DNA of 64,000 nt from Variovorax sp. OV329 (lineage in GTDB: Bacteria > Pseudomonadota > Gammaproteobacteria > Burkholderiales > Burkholderiaceae_C): assembly GCF_900114785.1 (NCBI RefSeq), contig NZ_FOUG01000003.1, forward strand, positions 62,001 to 126,000, in the 5' to 3' direction. Below the pieces are notes generated by a model, which was not told where the DNA came from, ran no database searches, and saw only the letters and a list, made by a program, of their open reading frames with translations. How positions within the stretch are numbered: position 1 is the first letter of the stretch; every line of letters begins with the position of its first letter. This document shows positions 32,374-41,041 of the stretch, piece by piece. A program made the translations under genes and the position numbers.

Positions 32374-33759
32374 ATGGCCAACGCCCTCACTGATAAATTT
32401 TCCCGCCTCGTCAAGCAGATGAGCGGGCAGGCCCGCATCACCGAAGCCAACGTGCAGGACATGCTGCGCGAAGTGCGCATGGCCCTGCTCGAAGCCGACG
32501 TCGCCCTGCCAGTGGTGCGCGACTTCGTGGCGCGCGTCAAGGACAAGGCCCTGGGCCAGGAAGTGCTGGGCTCGCTCAAGCCGGGCCAGGCGCTGGTGGG
32601 CATCGTCAACCGCGAACTGGCGGTGACCATGGGCGAGGGCGTGGCCGACATCAACCTCGCGGCGCAGCCGCCGGCGGTGATCCTCATGGCCGGCCTGCAG
32701 GGCGCGGGCAAGACCACCACCACCGCCAAGCTGGCCAAGCACCTGATCGAGAAGCGCAAGAAGAAGGTGCTGACGGTGTCGGGCGACGTGTATCGCCCCG
32801 CCGCCATCGAGCAGCTCAAGACCGTGACGAAGCAGGCCGGCGCCGAGTGGTTCCCCAGCACGCCCGAGCAGAAGCCGCTGGACATCGCCCGCGCCGCACT
32901 GGACCACGCGCGCCGCCACTTCTTCGACGTGTTGCTGGTCGACACGGCGGGCCGCCTGGCCATCGACGAAGTGCTGATGCAGGAAATCCAGCAGCTGCAC
33001 GGCGCGCTCAACCCGGTCGAGACGCTGTTCGTGGTCGATGCGATGCAGGGCCAGGACGCGATCAACACCGCCAAGGCCTTCAAGGAAGCGCTGCCGCTGA
33101 CCGGCATCATCCTGACCAAGCTGGACGGCGACTCGCGCGGCGGCGCCGCGCTGTCGGTGCGGCAGGTGACAGGCGTGCCCATCAAGTTCGCCGGCACCAG
33201 CGAGAAGATCGACGGCCTGGAAGTGTTCGACGCCGAGCGCCACGCCGGCCGCATCCTGGGCATGGGCGACATCGTGGCGCTGGTGGAGCAGGTCACCTCC
33301 AACGTGGACGTGGCCGCGGCGCAGAAGCTGGCCGCCAAGGTCAAGAGCGGCGGCTTCGACCTCAACGACTTCCTCTCGCAACTGCAGCAGATGAAGCAGA
33401 TGGGCGGACTGTCCAGCCTCATGGACAAGCTGCCCGCGCAGCTCGCGGCCAAGGCCAGCGAGGCCGACATGACGCGCGCCGAGCGCGACATCCGGCGCAA
33501 GGAAGGCATCATCAACAGCATGACGCCGCTGGAGCGCCGCAAGCCCGAGCTGCTCAAGGCCACGCGCAAGCGCCGCATCGCCGCCGGTGCCGGCGTGCAG
33601 GTTCAGGAAGTGAACCGCCTGCTCAACGAGTTCGAGCAGATGCAGGGCATGATGAAGAAGATGAAGGGCGGCGGCCTCATGAAGATGATGAAGAAGATGG
33701 GCGGCATGAAGGGTGGCCTGCCGGGCATGGGTGGCGGCGGCGGCATGCCCAGGTTCTGA
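32374..33759 (+). CDS. ffh: Signal recognition particle protein Ffh
   Basis: A 461-residue SRP54 homologue that binds signal peptides and 4.5S RNA and, with FtsY, targets membrane proteins. The NG domain shows GLQGAGKTTTTAKLAK (G1), DTAGR (G3) and TKLDGD (G4). The C-terminal M domain is methionine-rich and ends in a glycine-rich tail with repeated KMKGG/MKKMGG. Start at MANALTDKFSRL, the usual N-terminus. A bidirectional terminator follows at 33786-33805. Confidence 0.97.
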   Translation: MANALTDKFSRLVKQMSGQARITEANVQDMLREVRMALLEADVALPVVRDFVARVKDKALGQEVLGSLKPGQALVGIVNRELAVTMGEGVADINLAAQPPAVILMAGLQGAGKTTTTAKLAKHLIEKRKKKVLTVSGDVYRPAAIEQLKTVTKQAGAEWFPSTPEQKPLDIARAALDHARRHFFDVLLVDTAGRLAIDEVLMQEIQQLHGALNPVETLFVVDAMQGQDAINTAKAFKEALPLTGIILTKLDGDSRGGAALSVRQVTGVPIKFAGTSEKIDGLEVFDAERHAGRILGMGDIVALVEQVTSNVDVAAAQKLAAKVKSGGFDLNDFLSQLQQMKQMGGLSSLMDKLPAQLAAKASEADMTRAERDIRRKEGIINSMTPLERRKPELLKATRKRRIAAGAGVQVQEVNRLLNEFEQMQGMMKKMKGGGLMKMMKKMGGMKGGLPGMGGGGGMPRF

Positions 33760-33785
33760 GCTCCAGGAGCGCGCAGACAAAGAAA

Positions 33786-33805
33786 AACCCGGCCATGGCC
33801 GGGTT
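33786..33805. terminator. Bidirectional terminator between ffh and rpoH
   Basis: The perfect palindrome AACCCGGCCATGGCCGGGTT lies between convergent ffh and rpoH. T-rich sequence follows on the plus strand and A-rich sequence precedes it, so it can act in both directions. Confidence 0.85.
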
Positions 33806-33832
33806 TGTTCATTGGGCGTTGCCGCTGCGCGC

Positions 33833-34774
33833 TCAGGCGAATTCGGCCAGCGCCTTCTTCATCTTCTTCATCGCCGCGGCCTCGATCTGGCGGATGCGCT
33901 CGGCGCTCACGCCGTAGACGGCCGCCAGGTCGTGCAGCGTCATGCCGCCCGAGCCGTCGTCGTTCACCTTCAGCCAGCGCTCTTCCACGATGCGGCGGCT
34001 GCGCGGGTCCAGCGCCTCCAGGGCAGTGCTGATGCCGTCGGTCGACAGGCGGTCACGCTCGCGCGATTCGATCTGCGAGGTGGGCTCCTGCGAGGCGTCG
34101 GCCAGGTAGGCGATGGGGCCGAAGGCCTCGTCGCTGTCGTCCGAGGGACCCGGGTCGAGCACCACGTCGCCGCCCGACAGGCGGGTTTCCATCTCCAGCA
34201 CGTCCTCGCGCTTCACATTGAGCTTCGTGGCCATCTGCGCCACTTGCGACTCGCTCAGCGTCTCGCGGTGCGTGCCGGCGTCCTGGGCGGCCGCCTCGGC
34301 CTTGAAACCCTGCTTCATGGAACGCAGATTGAAGAACAGCTTGCGCTGGGCCTTGGTCGTCGCGACCTTGACCATGCGCCAGTTCTTCAGGATGTACTCG
34401 TGAATCTCGGCCTTGATCCAGTGGATGGCATAGCTCACCAGGCGCACGCCCTGGTCGGGGTCGAAGCGCTTCACGGCCTTCATCAGGCCGACGTTGCCTT
34501 CCTGGATCAGGTCGCCGTGCGGCAGCCCGTAGCCCAGGTATTGGCGGGAGATGGAGATCACCAGGCGCAGGTGCGAGAGCACCAGGGCGCCGGCGGCTTC
34601 CAGGTCGTTGTTATCGCGCAGCCGGCGGGCAAAGCCCTGCTCTTCCTCTTGCGTGAGCAGGGGAAGCCGGTTGGCGGCAGAAATGTAGGCGTCCAGGTTG
34701 CCCAGCGAGGGCACCATCGACCACGGATTGGCGACGGCCAGCTGGTTGGCGGCAGGAGCTCCAGACAGAGTCAT
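33833..34774 (-). CDS. rpoH: Heat-shock sigma factor sigma-32
   Basis: A 313-residue sigma-70-family factor of the RpoH group. The RpoH box QRKLFFNLRS is present, with region 2 (DLIQEGNVGLMKAVKRFDP) and region 4.2 (YGVSAERIRQIEAAAMKKM). It directs transcription of chaperone and protease genes. The start at 34774 is chosen because a strong AGGAGGTT Shine-Dalgarno motif lies 8 nt upstream; an in-frame ATG at 34804 would add ten residues but has none. The promoter region contains a perfect CIRCE operator. Confidence 0.96.
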   Translation of the reverse strand: MTLSGAPAANQLAVANPWSMVPSLGNLDAYISAANRLPLLTQEEEQGFARRLRDNNDLEAAGALVLSHLRLVISISRQYLGYGLPHGDLIQEGNVGLMKAVKRFDPDQGVRLVSYAIHWIKAEIHEYILKNWRMVKVATTKAQRKLFFNLRSMKQGFKAEAAAQDAGTHRETLSESQVAQMATKLNVKREDVLEMETRLSGGDVVLDPGPSDDSDEAFGPIAYLADASQEPTSQIESRERDRLSTDGISTALEALDPRSRRIVEERWLKVNDDGSGGMTLHDLAAVYGVSAERIRQIEAAAMKKMKKALAEFA

Positions 34775-34805
34775 AAAGGGGGAACCTCCTAGTTGGCTAT
34801 TCATG

Positions 34806-34832
34806 TTAGCACTCGGTTAGAGGGAGTGCTAA
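34806..34832. promoter_or_regulatory. Perfect CIRCE operator (HrcA site) before rpoH
   Basis: TTAGCACTC (34806-34814), nine bases, then GAGTGCTAA (34824-34832): an exact match to the CIRCE consensus TTAGCACTC-N9-GAGTGCTAA. It lies 31 nt upstream of the rpoH ATG, in its leader or promoter. HrcA repressors bind this element before groESL and dnaK operons, so rpoH here is probably under HrcA control. hrcA is not in the window. Confidence 0.92.
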
Positions 34833-34875
34833 GCAAAGGGTTCCCGATGGCGACTATCTATGTGATAGCAATTGC

Positions 34876-35343
34876 CTACCAGCGCGCGCCCAGGCGGTTG
34901 AGGAACCAGACGACCACGAAAAGCGGCCCGACGTAGAGGTATTGGAGATCTTCGAAGAAGGAAGGTTTCCGTCCTTCCAGCTTGTGGCCGATGAACTGGA
35001 AGATCCAGCCGACGATGAAAACCCCGGCTGAAATGGGCAGCACCTTGTCGCCCATGGCGAAGACCAGGCCGAACATGACCGCCGTCCAGGCCACCATGAT
35101 CGCCATCAGCACCGGGGCCTTCAGGCGCAGGTAATAGACCATGCTCGCCGCGACGAAGGCATAGGCGACCCAGGGGTGCAGGGCGTAGAGCAGCCCCACG
35201 ATGCTGACCATGATGGCCGGGATGGCCACGATGTGGATCAGCTCGTTGGTCGGATGGCGATGGCTTTCGCCGTAGTGGGCCAGCAGGCGATCGACCTTGC
35301 GGCCCTTGTCCGCCTCGAAGCCGTGGAATGCGGTGTCGCTCAT
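34876..35343 (-). CDS. Mpo1/YGL010w-like membrane protein (DUF962)
   Basis: A 155-residue protein with about four hydrophobic helices. The motifs YGESHRHPTNELIH and PHWV-type helix (ALHPWVAYAF), then IVGWIFQFIGHKLEGRKPSF in part, match the DUF962/Mpo1 family. Yeast Mpo1 is an iron-dependent dioxygenase in phytosphingosine breakdown and the histidines are its candidate ligands; the role in bacteria is unclear. A GAGGAG Shine-Dalgarno precedes the ATG. It lies just after ftsY on the same strand. Confidence 0.85.
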   Translation of the reverse strand: MSDTAFHGFEADKGRKVDRLLAHYGESHRHPTNELIHIVAIPAIMVSIVGLLYALHPWVAYAFVAASMVYYLRLKAPVLMAIMVAWTAVMFGLVFAMGDKVLPISAGVFIVGWIFQFIGHKLEGRKPSFFEDLQYLYVGPLFVVVWFLNRLGARW

Positions 35344-35378
35344 CGTCTCGTCTCCTCTTTGTATTTGGGGGCGCCGAC

Positions 35379-36833
35379 TCAGCCCAGGAGCGCCTGCGCG
35401 AACTCGCGGGCGTCGAAGGTCTCCAGGTCCTCCAGTTTCTCACCCACGCCCACGAAGTAGACCGGAATCGGCTTCTCGCGGGCGATGGCGCACAGCACGC
35501 CACCCTTGGCAGTGCCGTCCAGCTTGGTGACGATCAGGCCCGTCAGGCCCAGCGCGTCGTCGAAGGCGCGTACCTGGGCCAGGGCGTTCTGGCCGGTGTT
35601 GCCGTCGATCACCAGCAGAACCTCGTGCGGCGCCGTGGCGTCGGCCTTGCCGATCACGCGCTTGATCTTCCGCAACTCGTCCATCAGATGCAACTGGGTC
35701 GGCAGTCGGCCGGCGGTGTCCACCAGCACAACGTCGCGGCCGCGGGCCTTGCCGGCGTTCACTGCGTCGAAGCTCACGGCGGAGGGGTCGCCGCCTTCCT
35801 GGCTGACGATTTCCACCAGGTTGCGGTCGGCCCAGACGCCCAGTTGCTCGCGCGCTGCCGCCCGGAAGGTGTCGGCTGCTGCCAGCAGCACCGAGCAGCC
35901 TTCGTTGGCCAGGTGCTTGGTCAGCTTGCCGATGGAGGTGGTCTTGCCGGCCCCGTTGACGCCGGCCACCATGATCACGGTTGGCGTGAATTCACCGATG
36001 ACCAGCGGCTTTTCCAGCGGGCGGAGCAGGTCGGCAACGGCAGCGGCGAGCAGCACTTTGACCTGAGCGGCATCGGTCGCCATGCTGGCCTTGACCCGTC
36101 CGCGCAGGTCTTCGAGCAGGAATTCCGTCGCCTTTATGCCGGTATCTGCCATCAAAAGTGCCGATTCCAGTTCTTCGTACAGATCCTCGTCGATCTGGGC
36201 GTTCACGAAGGCGGCCTGGATGCTGGTGCCGGTCTTGCGCAAGCCGGTCTTCAGGCGGTTGAGCCAGCCGCTGCGCGCAGCGGCTTCGGACGGCGCGGCG
36301 GGCGCAATCACCGATGCGGGGGAAGGCGCGGGAACAGGCGTTGGAGCAGGAGCGGGAGCCGTCCAGGCTGGCGCCGGAGCCGCGGTGGCTGGAGGCGGAG
36401 CGACGGGGGTGGCAGTCGGCTTCGGTGTTGCCAGGGGCGCGGAAGAGGGCGTCGAAACCGGGATCGAATCAGGCGCCGGAGTCGAGGGAGGTGTTGAAAC
36501 TGGAGCCGCCAGCGGCGGCGGGGCGCGAACTGCGGGCGGCGCCGGCGTCGCCCAAGAGGGCGGCGAAACTGCGGGTTCGAGCGCAACGGGCGCCGGGGAG
36601 GCCGCCGGCGCCGGGGCGACCGCAGGTGCGGGCGCAGGCTCGACGGGCGCTGCGACCGGCTCGGCCGCCTTGTTCCCCCCGAACCAGGTGGAAGGGGAGA
36701 AGACCGAGCGGCCAGCGGCCGGCGCCGGTGCCGGCGCTGGCGCAGCTTCCGGGGCAGCCGCCGGCGCCTGTGCAGGCTCGTCGGCAGGCGCCGGAGACTC
36801 GGCGGGCGATTTTTTCTTGAAGAAACTGAACAT
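35379..36833 (-). CDS. ftsY: Signal recognition particle receptor FtsY
   Basis: A 484-residue SRP receptor GTPase. After the start MFSFFKKKSP come about 170 residues of low-complexity Ala/Pro sequence, equivalent to the A domain but proline-rich rather than acidic. The NG domain then runs from SGWLNRLKTGL to the end, with GVNGAGKTTSIGKL (G1), DTAGR and TKLDGTAKGG. It acts at the membrane with Ffh (32374-33759). The low-complexity region is likely to vary in length between strains. Confidence 0.95.
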   Translation of the reverse strand: MFSFFKKKSPAESPAPADEPAQAPAAAPEAAPAPAPAPAAGRSVFSPSTWFGGNKAAEPVAAPVEPAPAPAVAPAPAASPAPVALEPAVSPPSWATPAPPAVRAPPPLAAPVSTPPSTPAPDSIPVSTPSSAPLATPKPTATPVAPPPATAAPAPAWTAPAPAPTPVPAPSPASVIAPAAPSEAAARSGWLNRLKTGLRKTGTSIQAAFVNAQIDEDLYEELESALLMADTGIKATEFLLEDLRGRVKASMATDAAQVKVLLAAAVADLLRPLEKPLVIGEFTPTVIMVAGVNGAGKTTSIGKLTKHLANEGCSVLLAAADTFRAAAREQLGVWADRNLVEIVSQEGGDPSAVSFDAVNAGKARGRDVVLVDTAGRLPTQLHLMDELRKIKRVIGKADATAPHEVLLVIDGNTGQNALAQVRAFDDALGLTGLIVTKLDGTAKGGVLCAIAREKPIPVYFVGVGEKLEDLETFDAREFAQALLG

Positions 36834-36844
36834 CGGGCGCTTTT

Positions 36845-36863
36845 TACAATCCGATCGATTCTA
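36845..36863. promoter_or_regulatory. Divergent -10 elements for ftsY and the M16 operon
   Basis: Plus strand: TACAAT at 36845-36850, 12 nt before the M16 peptidase ATG at 36863. Minus strand: TAGAAT at 36863-36858, 24 nt before the ftsY ATG at 36833. The two -10 elements are only 7 bp apart, so the two promoters must compete for polymerase. Confidence 0.5.
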
Positions 36864-38383
36864 TGAAACAGCCCTTCCATCAGCCCCCGTCCTTGTGCCA
36901 GCGGCCCCTTGCGGCCGCTTTTTTGCGGCCTCGCCGCGCGGCGCCCGCCCTGCTGGTGGCAACGGCAGCCCTTTTTTCCGGCCTGGCGCTGGCGCAGACC
37001 GGCCCGGACACACCGCCCCCCAGCCCGGCCGCCGGCACCCGCCAGCCGGCGGGCCCGGCCGCCGACAGCCGCGCCCAGCAATTTGCCCTGGCCAATGGCA
37101 TGACCCTGATCGTGCAGCCCGACCGCCGCGCGCCGGTAGCGGTGCAGATGCTGTGGGTGCGCGCCGGCTCGGTGGAGGAGGTGGACGGCACCTCCGGCGT
37201 GGCGCACGCGCTGGAGCACATGATGTTCAAGGGCACCACCTCCACCAAGCCGGGCGAGTTCTCCCGCCGCGTGGCCGCCCTGGGCGGGCGTGACAACGCC
37301 TTCACCACCCGCGACTACACCGGCTACTACCAGCAGATCCCGGTGGCGCGCCTGGAAGACGTGATGAAGCTGGAATCCGACCGCTTCGCCCACAACCAGT
37401 GGCCGGACGACGAGTTCAAGCGCGAGATCGAGGTGGTGAAGGAGGAGCGCCGCATGCGCACCGAGGACCAGCCGCGCTCCCTGCTCATCGAGCAGCAGAA
37501 CGCCGCCACCTACGTCGCCTCGCCCTACCACCGCCCGGTGGTCGGCTGGATGAGCGACCTGGACGCCATGACGCCCGAGGACGTGCGCGACTTCCACCGG
37601 CGCTGGTACGTGCCCGCCAATGCGGCGCTGGTGGTGGCCGGCGACGTGGACGTGGCCGAGGTACGCCGCCTGGCCGAGAAGTACTACGGCGTGATTTCCG
37701 CCCGCGCGGTGCCTGCCCGCAAGCCCCGCACCGAGCCCGAGCAGCGCGGCATCCGCCGCATCGAGTTCAAGGCGCCGGCCGAGCAGGCCTATGTCTCGCT
37801 GGCCTTCCGCATGCCGCAGATCCAGGGCGTGGACGAGGACAGCGACGCCTGGGCCCTGGTGGTGCTGTCGGCGGTGCTCGACGGCTATGCCGGCGCGCGC
37901 CTGGACCGTGCCCTCACGCAGGGCCCCGATCGCGTGGCCGACGGCGTGGGCGCCTATGCCGGCTTCGTCGGCCGCGGCCCGCAGCTCTTCGGCCTGGACG
38001 GTGTGCCCGCCGCGGGCAAGACGCCCGAGCAGGTCGAGGCGGGGCTGCGCGCGCAGGTGGCGCGCATCGCCAAGGAAGGCGTCTCGCCCACCGAACTGGC
38101 GCGGGTCAAGACCCAGTGGGTGTCCAGCCAGACCTACAAGCTCGACTCGGTCATGGCCCAGGCGCGCGAGCTGGGTGCCAACTGGGTGCAGGGCCTGCCG
38201 CTGGACGCGAGCGAGCGCATCCTGGCGCGCCTCTCGGCCGTCACGCCGCAACAGGTGCAGGCGGTGGCCGGCAAGTACTTCGGCGATGACCAGCTCACCG
38301 TCGCCACGCTGCGGCCGCTGCCGCCCGATCCGAACAAGAAGCCGCGTGCCCCCGCCGCCGGCCGCGATGGGGAGCTGCACTGA
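36863..38383 (+). CDS. M16-family zinc peptidase (catalytic partner)
   Basis: A 506-residue insulinase-family peptidase. A signal peptide ends near LALA-QT at about residue 45, so the protein is periplasmic. The inverted zinc motif is H115-A-L-E118-H119, with the third ligand probably in the VVKEER segment. A second M16 domain follows (YVSLAFRMPQIQG). It is paired with a second M16 gene one base pair after its stop, the usual arrangement of an active and an inactive subunit. The physiological substrate is unknown. Confidence 0.9.
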   Translation: MKQPFHQPPSLCQRPLAAAFLRPRRAAPALLVATAALFSGLALAQTGPDTPPPSPAAGTRQPAGPAADSRAQQFALANGMTLIVQPDRRAPVAVQMLWVRAGSVEEVDGTSGVAHALEHMMFKGTTSTKPGEFSRRVAALGGRDNAFTTRDYTGYYQQIPVARLEDVMKLESDRFAHNQWPDDEFKREIEVVKEERRMRTEDQPRSLLIEQQNAATYVASPYHRPVVGWMSDLDAMTPEDVRDFHRRWYVPANAALVVAGDVDVAEVRRLAEKYYGVISARAVPARKPRTEPEQRGIRRIEFKAPAEQAYVSLAFRMPQIQGVDEDSDAWALVVLSAVLDGYAGARLDRALTQGPDRVADGVGAYAGFVGRGPQLFGLDGVPAAGKTPEQVEAGLRAQVARIAKEGVSPTELARVKTQWVSSQTYKLDSVMAQARELGANWVQGLPLDASERILARLSAVTPQQVQAVAGKYFGDDQLTVATLRPLPPDPNKKPRAPAAGRDGELH

Positions 38384-38384
38384 C

Positions 38385-39740
38385 ATGACCAGCCTGAAGA
38401 CGAACATGGAGAAGCGCACCCTGCGCGGCCTGCTGGCCGCCGCTGCCGCCCTGGCCAGCCTGGCCGCCCAGGCCGCGCTGCCCATCCAGCACTGGACCCA
38501 GCCCAGCGGCGCCAAGGTCTATTTCGTGGCGGTGGACACGCTGCCCATCGTCGACGTGCAGATCGACTTCGACGCCGGCAGCCGGCGCGACCCGGCCGCG
38601 CAGGCCGGCCTGGCCGACGTGACGGCCGGCATGCTGGAAAAGGGCGTGGCCGCCAGGGGCACCGACCCGGCGCTGGACGAGAACGCGCTGGGCGAGGCCT
38701 GGGCCGACCTGGGCGCCAGCTTCGGCGCCGGCGCCGGCGGCGACCGCATGAGCTTCAGCCTGCGCACGCTTTCGCGCCCCGACCTGCTGGACAAGGCCGT
38801 GGCCCTGGCCGCGCGCGAGATCGGCGAGCCCTCCTTCCCGCCCGAGGTGTGGCGCCGCGAGCGCGAGCGCATCGTCGCCGGCATCAAGGAAGCCAACACC
38901 AAGCCCGGCACCATCGCCGGCCGCACCTTCGCCAAGGACGTGTACGGCAGCCAGCCCTACGGCTACGAGACCACCGAGCAGACGCTGGCGCGCGTCGAAG
39001 TGGCCGACATGCGCAGCTTCTATGCGCGCCACATTGCGCCCTGCCGCGCGAAGATCAGCATCGTGGGCGCGCTGGACCGCGCGCAGGCCGACCGTGTCGC
39101 GACCGCGATGCTGTCGCGACTGCCCGCCGGCAGCGACTGCCAGCCGCTGCCGCCGGTGCCCGAGGTCGAGCCGCTGAAGGCCGCCAAGGTGGACCGCATT
39201 CCCTTCGCCTCGGCGCAGGCCCATGTGCTGATCGGCCAGCCCGGCTATGCGCGCAGCGACCCGGACCACTTCGCCCTCACGCTGGGCAACTACGTGCTGG
39301 GCGGCGGCGGCTTCGTCTCGCGCCTGACCGAGGAAGTGCGCGAGAAGCGCGGCCTGGCCTACAGCGTCTACAGCGGCTTCTCGCCGGGGCTCAACGCCGG
39401 CGCGTTCAGCATGGGATTCCAGACGCGGCCCGACCAGGCCGACGAGGCCGTGAAGGTGGCGCGCGCTGTACTGGAGAAATATGTAGCCGACGGCCCCACC
39501 GCCACCGAACTGCAGGCCGCCAAGGACAACCTGATCGGCGGGTTCCCGCTGCTGCTGGACAGCAACCGCAAGCTGGTGGGCAACGTGGCCAACATCGCAT
39601 GGAACGACCTGCCGTTGGACTACCTGGACACCTGGACCGCGCGCATGAACGCCATCACCGCGGCCGATGTGAAGGCCGCCTTCCAGCGCAAGCTGCAGCC
39701 CGAGCGCATGGTGACGGTGACCGTGGGCGCCAGGCCTTGA
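38385..39740 (+). CDS. M16-family peptidase-like protein lacking the zinc motif
   Basis: A 451-residue secreted M16 paralogue. A signal sequence (LLAAAAALASLAAQA-like, ending near residue 29) is present. The N-terminal domain reads LADVTAGMLEKGVAARG where active relatives have HxxEH, so it is probably non-catalytic. The C-terminal half keeps the substrate-binding features (LTEEVREKRGLAYSVYSG in part). It most likely forms a heterodimer with the preceding peptidase. An in-frame ATG lies seven codons downstream and could be the true start. Confidence 0.88.
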   Translation: MTSLKTNMEKRTLRGLLAAAAALASLAAQAALPIQHWTQPSGAKVYFVAVDTLPIVDVQIDFDAGSRRDPAAQAGLADVTAGMLEKGVAARGTDPALDENALGEAWADLGASFGAGAGGDRMSFSLRTLSRPDLLDKAVALAAREIGEPSFPPEVWRRERERIVAGIKEANTKPGTIAGRTFAKDVYGSQPYGYETTEQTLARVEVADMRSFYARHIAPCRAKISIVGALDRAQADRVATAMLSRLPAGSDCQPLPPVPEVEPLKAAKVDRIPFASAQAHVLIGQPGYARSDPDHFALTLGNYVLGGGGFVSRLTEEVREKRGLAYSVYSGFSPGLNAGAFSMGFQTRPDQADEAVKVARAVLEKYVADGPTATELQAAKDNLIGGFPLLLDSNRKLVGNVANIAWNDLPLDYLDTWTARMNAITAADVKAAFQRKLQPERMVTVTVGARP

Positions 39741-39817
39741 GATCGGTGCGCTGGGAGCCTGCTGCCGTGAGGATGCAGGCTGCAGCCGGGACACCGTGAG
39801 CACCCCGGCGACTCGGG

Positions 39818-39823
39818 TGTAAT
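39818..39823 (+). promoter_or_regulatory. Putative -10 (TGTAAT) for rsmD
   Basis: TGTAAT ends 6 nt before the rsmD ATG at 39830; no ribosome-binding motif intervenes. Confidence 0.35.
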
Positions 39824-39829
39824 CGAGGC

Positions 39830-40489
39830 ATGAGCAGCAAGAGCAACAAGAGCAACGGCAAGAAGACGCCGCATGACAGCACCGACCGCCCTGCGCGGCC
39901 GGCCCAGCGCCCGGTCCATGCGCGCGAGGTGCGGATCATCGGCGGCGACTGGAAGCGCACGCGCCTTCCCGTAGCCGACAAGCCGGGGCTGCGTCCCACG
40001 CCCGACCGGGTCCGCGAGACCCTGTTCAACTGGCTCGCCAGCCTCGCCGGCGCCGGCGGCGGGGATCTTCCGGGCTGGCATTGCGTGGACGTCTTCGCCG
40101 GCACCGGCGCCCTGGGCTTCGAAGCCGCCTCTCGCGGCGCCGCCTCGGTACTGATGTGCGAGCAGGATGCGGCACTCGTCGCCCAGCTCAAGTTGATCCA
40201 GACGAAGCTGGATGCGAAAACGGTGCGCGTGGAGCGCGGCAACGGCACCGGCCTGCTGGGTCGTTGCGCGCCGCGCAGCCTCCAGGCGGTGTTCATCGAT
40301 CCGCCCTTCGAGCAGGCCGGGCTCTACGCCGAGGCACTGCGCGCAGCGGTTCCCGTGCTGGCCGAAGGCGGCGTGGTCTACCTCGAGGCCGCGCGCCGCT
40401 GGGACGATGCCGAGCTGGCGGTCTTCGGGCTCACGGTGTTCCGCCACCTGAAGGCGGGGGCGGTGCATGCACACCTCCTGCGTACATAA
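39830..40489 (+). CDS. rsmD: 16S rRNA m2G966 methyltransferase RsmD
   Basis: A 219-residue SAM-dependent methyltransferase that modifies G966 of 16S rRNA. Signatures are GGDWKRTRL, LRPTPDRVRETLFNWL, the SAM loop DVFAGTGALGFEA and the catalytic DPPF. The first ~30 residues are a lysine/serine-rich extension. The gene precedes coaD, a very common pairing. Confidence 0.95.
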   Translation: MSSKSNKSNGKKTPHDSTDRPARPAQRPVHAREVRIIGGDWKRTRLPVADKPGLRPTPDRVRETLFNWLASLAGAGGGDLPGWHCVDVFAGTGALGFEAASRGAASVLMCEQDAALVAQLKLIQTKLDAKTVRVERGNGTGLLGRCAPRSLQAVFIDPPFEQAGLYAEALRAAVPVLAEGGVVYLEAARRWDDAELAVFGLTVFRHLKAGAVHAHLLRT

Positions 40490-40530
40490 TCCGCCGAAAT
40501 GACGCATACCCCGCTTTGAGGAGGAACACC

Positions 40531-41031
40531 ATGTCTGGCGTGATCGCGGTCTATCCCGGTACCTTCGACCCCATGACGCTCGGGCATGAGGATGTCGTGC
40601 GGCGTGCGACGCAGCTCTTCTCGAAGGTCATCGTCGCGGTGGCGGCCGGCCATCACAAGAAGACGCTGTTCACTTTGCAGGAACGCATCGAGATGGCGCG
40701 CACCGTCGTCGCGCCCTTCAGCGACCAGGTGACGGTCGAGAGCTTCTCGGGCCTCTTGCGCGACTTCGTCGTGGCACGCGGCGGCAAGGCCATGGTGCGC
40801 GGCCTGCGCGCCGTGACCGACTTCGACTACGAATTCCAGCTGGCGGGCATGAACCGCTCGCTCATGCCGGAAGTCGAGACGGTGTTCCTCACGCCCAGCG
40901 ACAAGTTCCAGTTCATCTCCAGCACCTTCGTGCGTGAGATCGCGGTGCTGGGCGGCGAGATCGACAAGTTCGTCTCGCCCCACGTGCAGGACCGGCTCGC
41001 CGCCAAGGTGCGCAGCCTCGGGCGCGAATGA
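40531..41031 (+). CDS. coaD: Phosphopantetheine adenylyltransferase
   Basis: A 166-residue CoaD that makes dephospho-CoA from 4'-phosphopantetheine and ATP. It carries YPGTFDPMTLGHEDV with the T/HxGH nucleotidyltransferase signature and ISSTFVRE (the ISSTxxR motif). Length fits (about 160). GAGGAGG is an excellent Shine-Dalgarno motif 7 nt upstream. It starts 41 nt after rsmD. Confidence 0.97.
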   Translation: MSGVIAVYPGTFDPMTLGHEDVVRRATQLFSKVIVAVAAGHHKKTLFTLQERIEMARTVVAPFSDQVTVESFSGLLRDFVVARGGKAMVRGLRAVTDFDYEFQLAGMNRSLMPEVETVFLTPSDKFQFISSTFVREIAVLGGEIDKFVSPHVQDRLAAKVRSLGRE

Positions 41032-41041
41032 GCGCCGCTCG

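Noticed and set aside
34775..34804. Longer RpoH starting MNSQLGGSPF
   Set aside because: The downstream ATG at 34774 has a near-perfect Shine-Dalgarno motif at ideal spacing; the upstream ATG has none and lies next to the CIRCE operator.
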